DNA of 52,990 nucleotides, from the NCBI RefSeq assembly GCF_025290915.1, contig NZ_JAOCQE010000016.1:1-52990 (forward strand), written 5' to 3'. Below the pieces are notes generated by a model. That model did no database searches. It was given only the letters and a program-made list of their open reading frames with translations, and was not told where the DNA came from. Every line of letters begins with the position of its first letter. Position 1 is the stretch's first letter. A program made the translations under genes and the position numbers. This document shows, one piece after another, positions 50,412 through 52,990 of this stretch. This DNA comes from Streptomyces sp. 15-116A (GTDB lineage: Bacteria > Actinomycetota > Actinomycetes > Streptomycetales > Streptomycetaceae).

Positions 50412-51308
50412 TCACGCCGCCGCGTAGCTCGCCAGGAACAGATCTTGCGCCCGCTCCACATCCCTCGGCGTACGCAACTGCACCTCCAGATCACCCGTCC
50501 CGTGGTGACCGAGACCAGAGACATCCCGGGTGAATCCCGGGACAAGGTCGACGTCCTTCGGGTCGACCTTCAGGTAGACCAGCAGCTTGCTCCGCTGCGG
50601 CGGACACAGGCAGGCGAAGTTCCGCAGCCGCTGGTACGCCCAGTACGTCTTGCGCTCCACGCGATTCACACCGTCCCCGAGCCCGAGGAGGACTTCGTCG
50701 ACCGCGCCCGCCAGCTCAATCATCGCCGCACCCTGGACGTCGGCCACTGCCTGGACAACAGACCGGCGCCGTGCCCGTCGGGCCACCTGCACGCCGCCGC
50801 TCACGGAGGCCACGGTCTCAAGCCCGAGCAGGTCGCTGCCGAAGAGTCGGTAGCGGACCAAGTCGATCGAGCGCCGGTGCTCGCGCACGGCGTGCACGTC
50901 GTAGCGGGTGAAGTCGCCGGCGATGCAGATGAGGCGCGGGCCGCTCCACAGGACCTGGGACGCGGCCGTCACCCCGAGCCGGTCGCGGACCAGGTGCTCG
51001 AACTCAGCCCGGTGGTCCATCAGCCACGCCAGGTAGAACAGGCCCTGATTGATCACGCCGGCATCCGTGCCCCGCTTGTACTCGACGATGACCGGAGAGC
51101 CGTTCTCGTCCAGCCCGAGCGAGTCGATCCGGCCCCCGTGCACCGGTCCGGTGCTGTATTCGCTCGCCAGGAACCGGACGCCCAGCAGCGTCTCCATATG
51201 CGCCTCGACGAGACCCTGTACATCGGCCTCGATCTCAGCAAGACGCGGCATGACCTCGGTCATGCCGCTATTCGTCGTCTCCGTGCGGAACAGCTTCAGG
51301 CCCGACAC
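50412..51308 (-). CDS. PD-(D/E)XK nuclease-like protein (NucS/DUF5655 type)
   Basis: 298 residues starting at ATG 51308 (MSGLKLFRTE). Residues 57-79 hold the nuclease core HGGRIDSLGLDENGSPV then IVEYK, giving Asp62, Glu76 and Lys78 of a PD-(D/E)XK site. The C-terminal 100 residues (VERKTYWAYQRLRNFACL, LLVYLKVDPKDV) match a DUF5655-like domain. Homologous proteins are widespread in actinomycetes and have no firm function. It may be a chromosomal gene or a further defence gene. It points toward the structured element and away from the repeat cluster. Confidence 0.7.
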   Translation of the reverse strand: MSGLKLFRTETTNSGMTEVMPRLAEIEADVQGLVEAHMETLLGVRFLASEYSTGPVHGGRIDSLGLDENGSPVIVEYKRGTDAGVINQGLFYLAWLMDHRAEFEHLVRDRLGVTAASQVLWSGPRLICIAGDFTRYDVHAVREHRRSIDLVRYRLFGSDLLGLETVASVSGGVQVARRARRRSVVQAVADVQGAAMIELAGAVDEVLLGLGDGVNRVERKTYWAYQRLRNFACLCPPQRSKLLVYLKVDPKDVDLVPGFTRDVSGLGHHGTGDLEVQLRTPRDVERAQDLFLASYAAA

Positions 51309-51448
51309 CTTCCCCTCCTCGGCTCGGAGATCGACAACGTCGGGCAGGTGCGGATTTGTTTCCGCTAGGGCCTTCGGAGCCGTAATGAAAGCGCAAGTGC
51401 AGGCTGCTCGGTGGCCCCCGCATCCCTCCTGCGGAGTTGCTGCCCACG

Positions 51449-51559
51449 AACCAGCACGGGAGCCTCACCGGCTCCCAGCACGATCCCAGCACGGTAGAGG
51501 TGAGCAGGGGTGATGACAGGTGACAAGGGATCAGATTTCCCAGCACCATCCCAGCACGG
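51449..51559. repeat. Cluster of five CCAGCAC repeats
   Basis: CCAGCAC occurs five times in about 110 bp (near 51451, 51475, 51486, 51538 and 51551), always on the plus strand. A longer unit, ATCCCAGCACGG, is repeated at 51483-51494 and 51548-51559. Short direct repeats like this resemble integrase arm-type sites or repressor/iteron sites. The cluster lies just outside the core gene ychF, where an integration boundary would be expected. No integrase is in the window. Confidence 0.45.
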
Positions 51560-51569
51560 GAAAAAACCA

Positions 51570-51624
51570 GGGGCCCGACTCCTGAGAGTCGGACCCCTTC
51601 TGACCTGCACGTTTGCCAGGTCAG
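51570..51624. terminator. Two adjacent hairpins at the 3' side of ychF
   Basis: The first hairpin (51570-51597) pairs GGGGCCCGACTC with GAGTCGGACCCC, one mismatch, loop CTGA. The second (51600-51624) has perfect arms CTGACCTG and CAGGTCAG with a 9-base loop. The second ends 23 bp from the ychF stop and probably terminates that gene. The first may be bidirectional, or part of an attachment site. Confidence 0.6.
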
Positions 51625-51646
51625 CGACGTGGTGGTATGTCACCCG

Positions 51647-52735
<1,089 letters not shown>

Positions 52736-52990
52736 GTTGCGACTTCCCGTACGTGAGGATGAGGACTGGATCAGGACTGGCGGGTGGGCCTGGCCGACTG
52801 GGACGCGTGGGCCGATCCACCAGTCTACGGCGTGCCCGCGCCCACCCCGGCGGCGTATCGAACGCCTGGCCAAGCCGCCGCCCCGGCGTGTCTGTCGGCC
52901 TATTCGGCACATAAACCGACCTAAGTTGGTCCAGTGGAGCAACCCAGGACGCGATCCGCGCAGCACACGCCGCGAGGCGGCAGGCCGGCG

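Noticed and set aside
51365..51643. Minus-strand 92-codon frame beside ychF as an integrase remnant
   Set aside because: The sequence has no tyrosine-recombinase motif. The region is better described by its repeats and hairpins.

Overview
The window reads as Streptomyces (or a close actinomycete) DNA. G+C is very high, third codon positions are almost always G or C, TTG and GTG starts are common, several proteins carry the Streptomyces DUF317 domain, and the right edge is the core gene ychF. No rRNA, tRNA, CRISPR array, integrase or transposase was recognised.

Layout. (1) About 1-24.3 kb is a conjugative-element module, nearly all on the plus strand and tightly packed. It holds the tail of a proline-rich protein, an SCO6880-type membrane protein, a VirB4-like ATPase, a VirD4-like coupling protein, a relaxase-like protein without the usual histidines, a C5 DNA methyltransferase and a DnaB-N-domain protein. 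Around 15 unnamed proteins lie between them. Many of these are built from a few recurring domains placed in different orders. (2) 24.6-39.3 kb is a DNA phosphorothioation defence locus of the Ssp type. The minus strand carries sspA-sspB-sspC-sspD with 4-base overlaps from B to D, then a separate sspE (DUF262/DUF1524). A divergent plus-strand operon encodes a DEAH helicase, a GHKL ATPase and a PLD-type nuclease, taken here as sspFGH. One modification module therefore sits beside two different effector modules. (3) 39.4-43.5 kb holds likely satellites: a protein with two tandem helix-turn-helix repeats, a second PP-loop (PAPS-reductase-like) protein, an unknown protein and a methyltransferase of the family known to accompany DNA phosphorothioation genes. 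(4) 43.6-47.9 kb is rich in nucleotide-phosphate enzymes: a MazG-like pyrophosphohydrolase, two Nudix proteins (one fused to an HTH and with a degenerate Nudix box), a divergent nucleoside diphosphate kinase, a CYTH phosphatase-like protein and an HD hydrolase. (5) 47.9-51.6 kb has an unknown 463-residue protein, a methyltransferase, a PD-(D/E)XK nuclease-like protein and a cluster of short direct repeats. (6) ychF closes the window.

How it works together (inference). The conjugation genes are probably the vehicle and the Ssp locus the cargo. SspA supplies sulfur, SspB/C/D install phosphorothioates, and SspE and SspFGH act against invading DNA. sspE has visibly lower G+C than its neighbours, which suggests separate acquisition.

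Less expected signals. A hairpin element occurs twice, at 13.2 and 50.3 kb, with an identical core and loop, similar flanks and compensatory changes in the outer stem. A group of conjugation-module genes shows clear coding signal but has its best ribosome-binding site facing ATC, ATT or CTG rather than ATG, GTG or TTG. The annotation is by eye. Family names rest on visible motifs, not on database searches.
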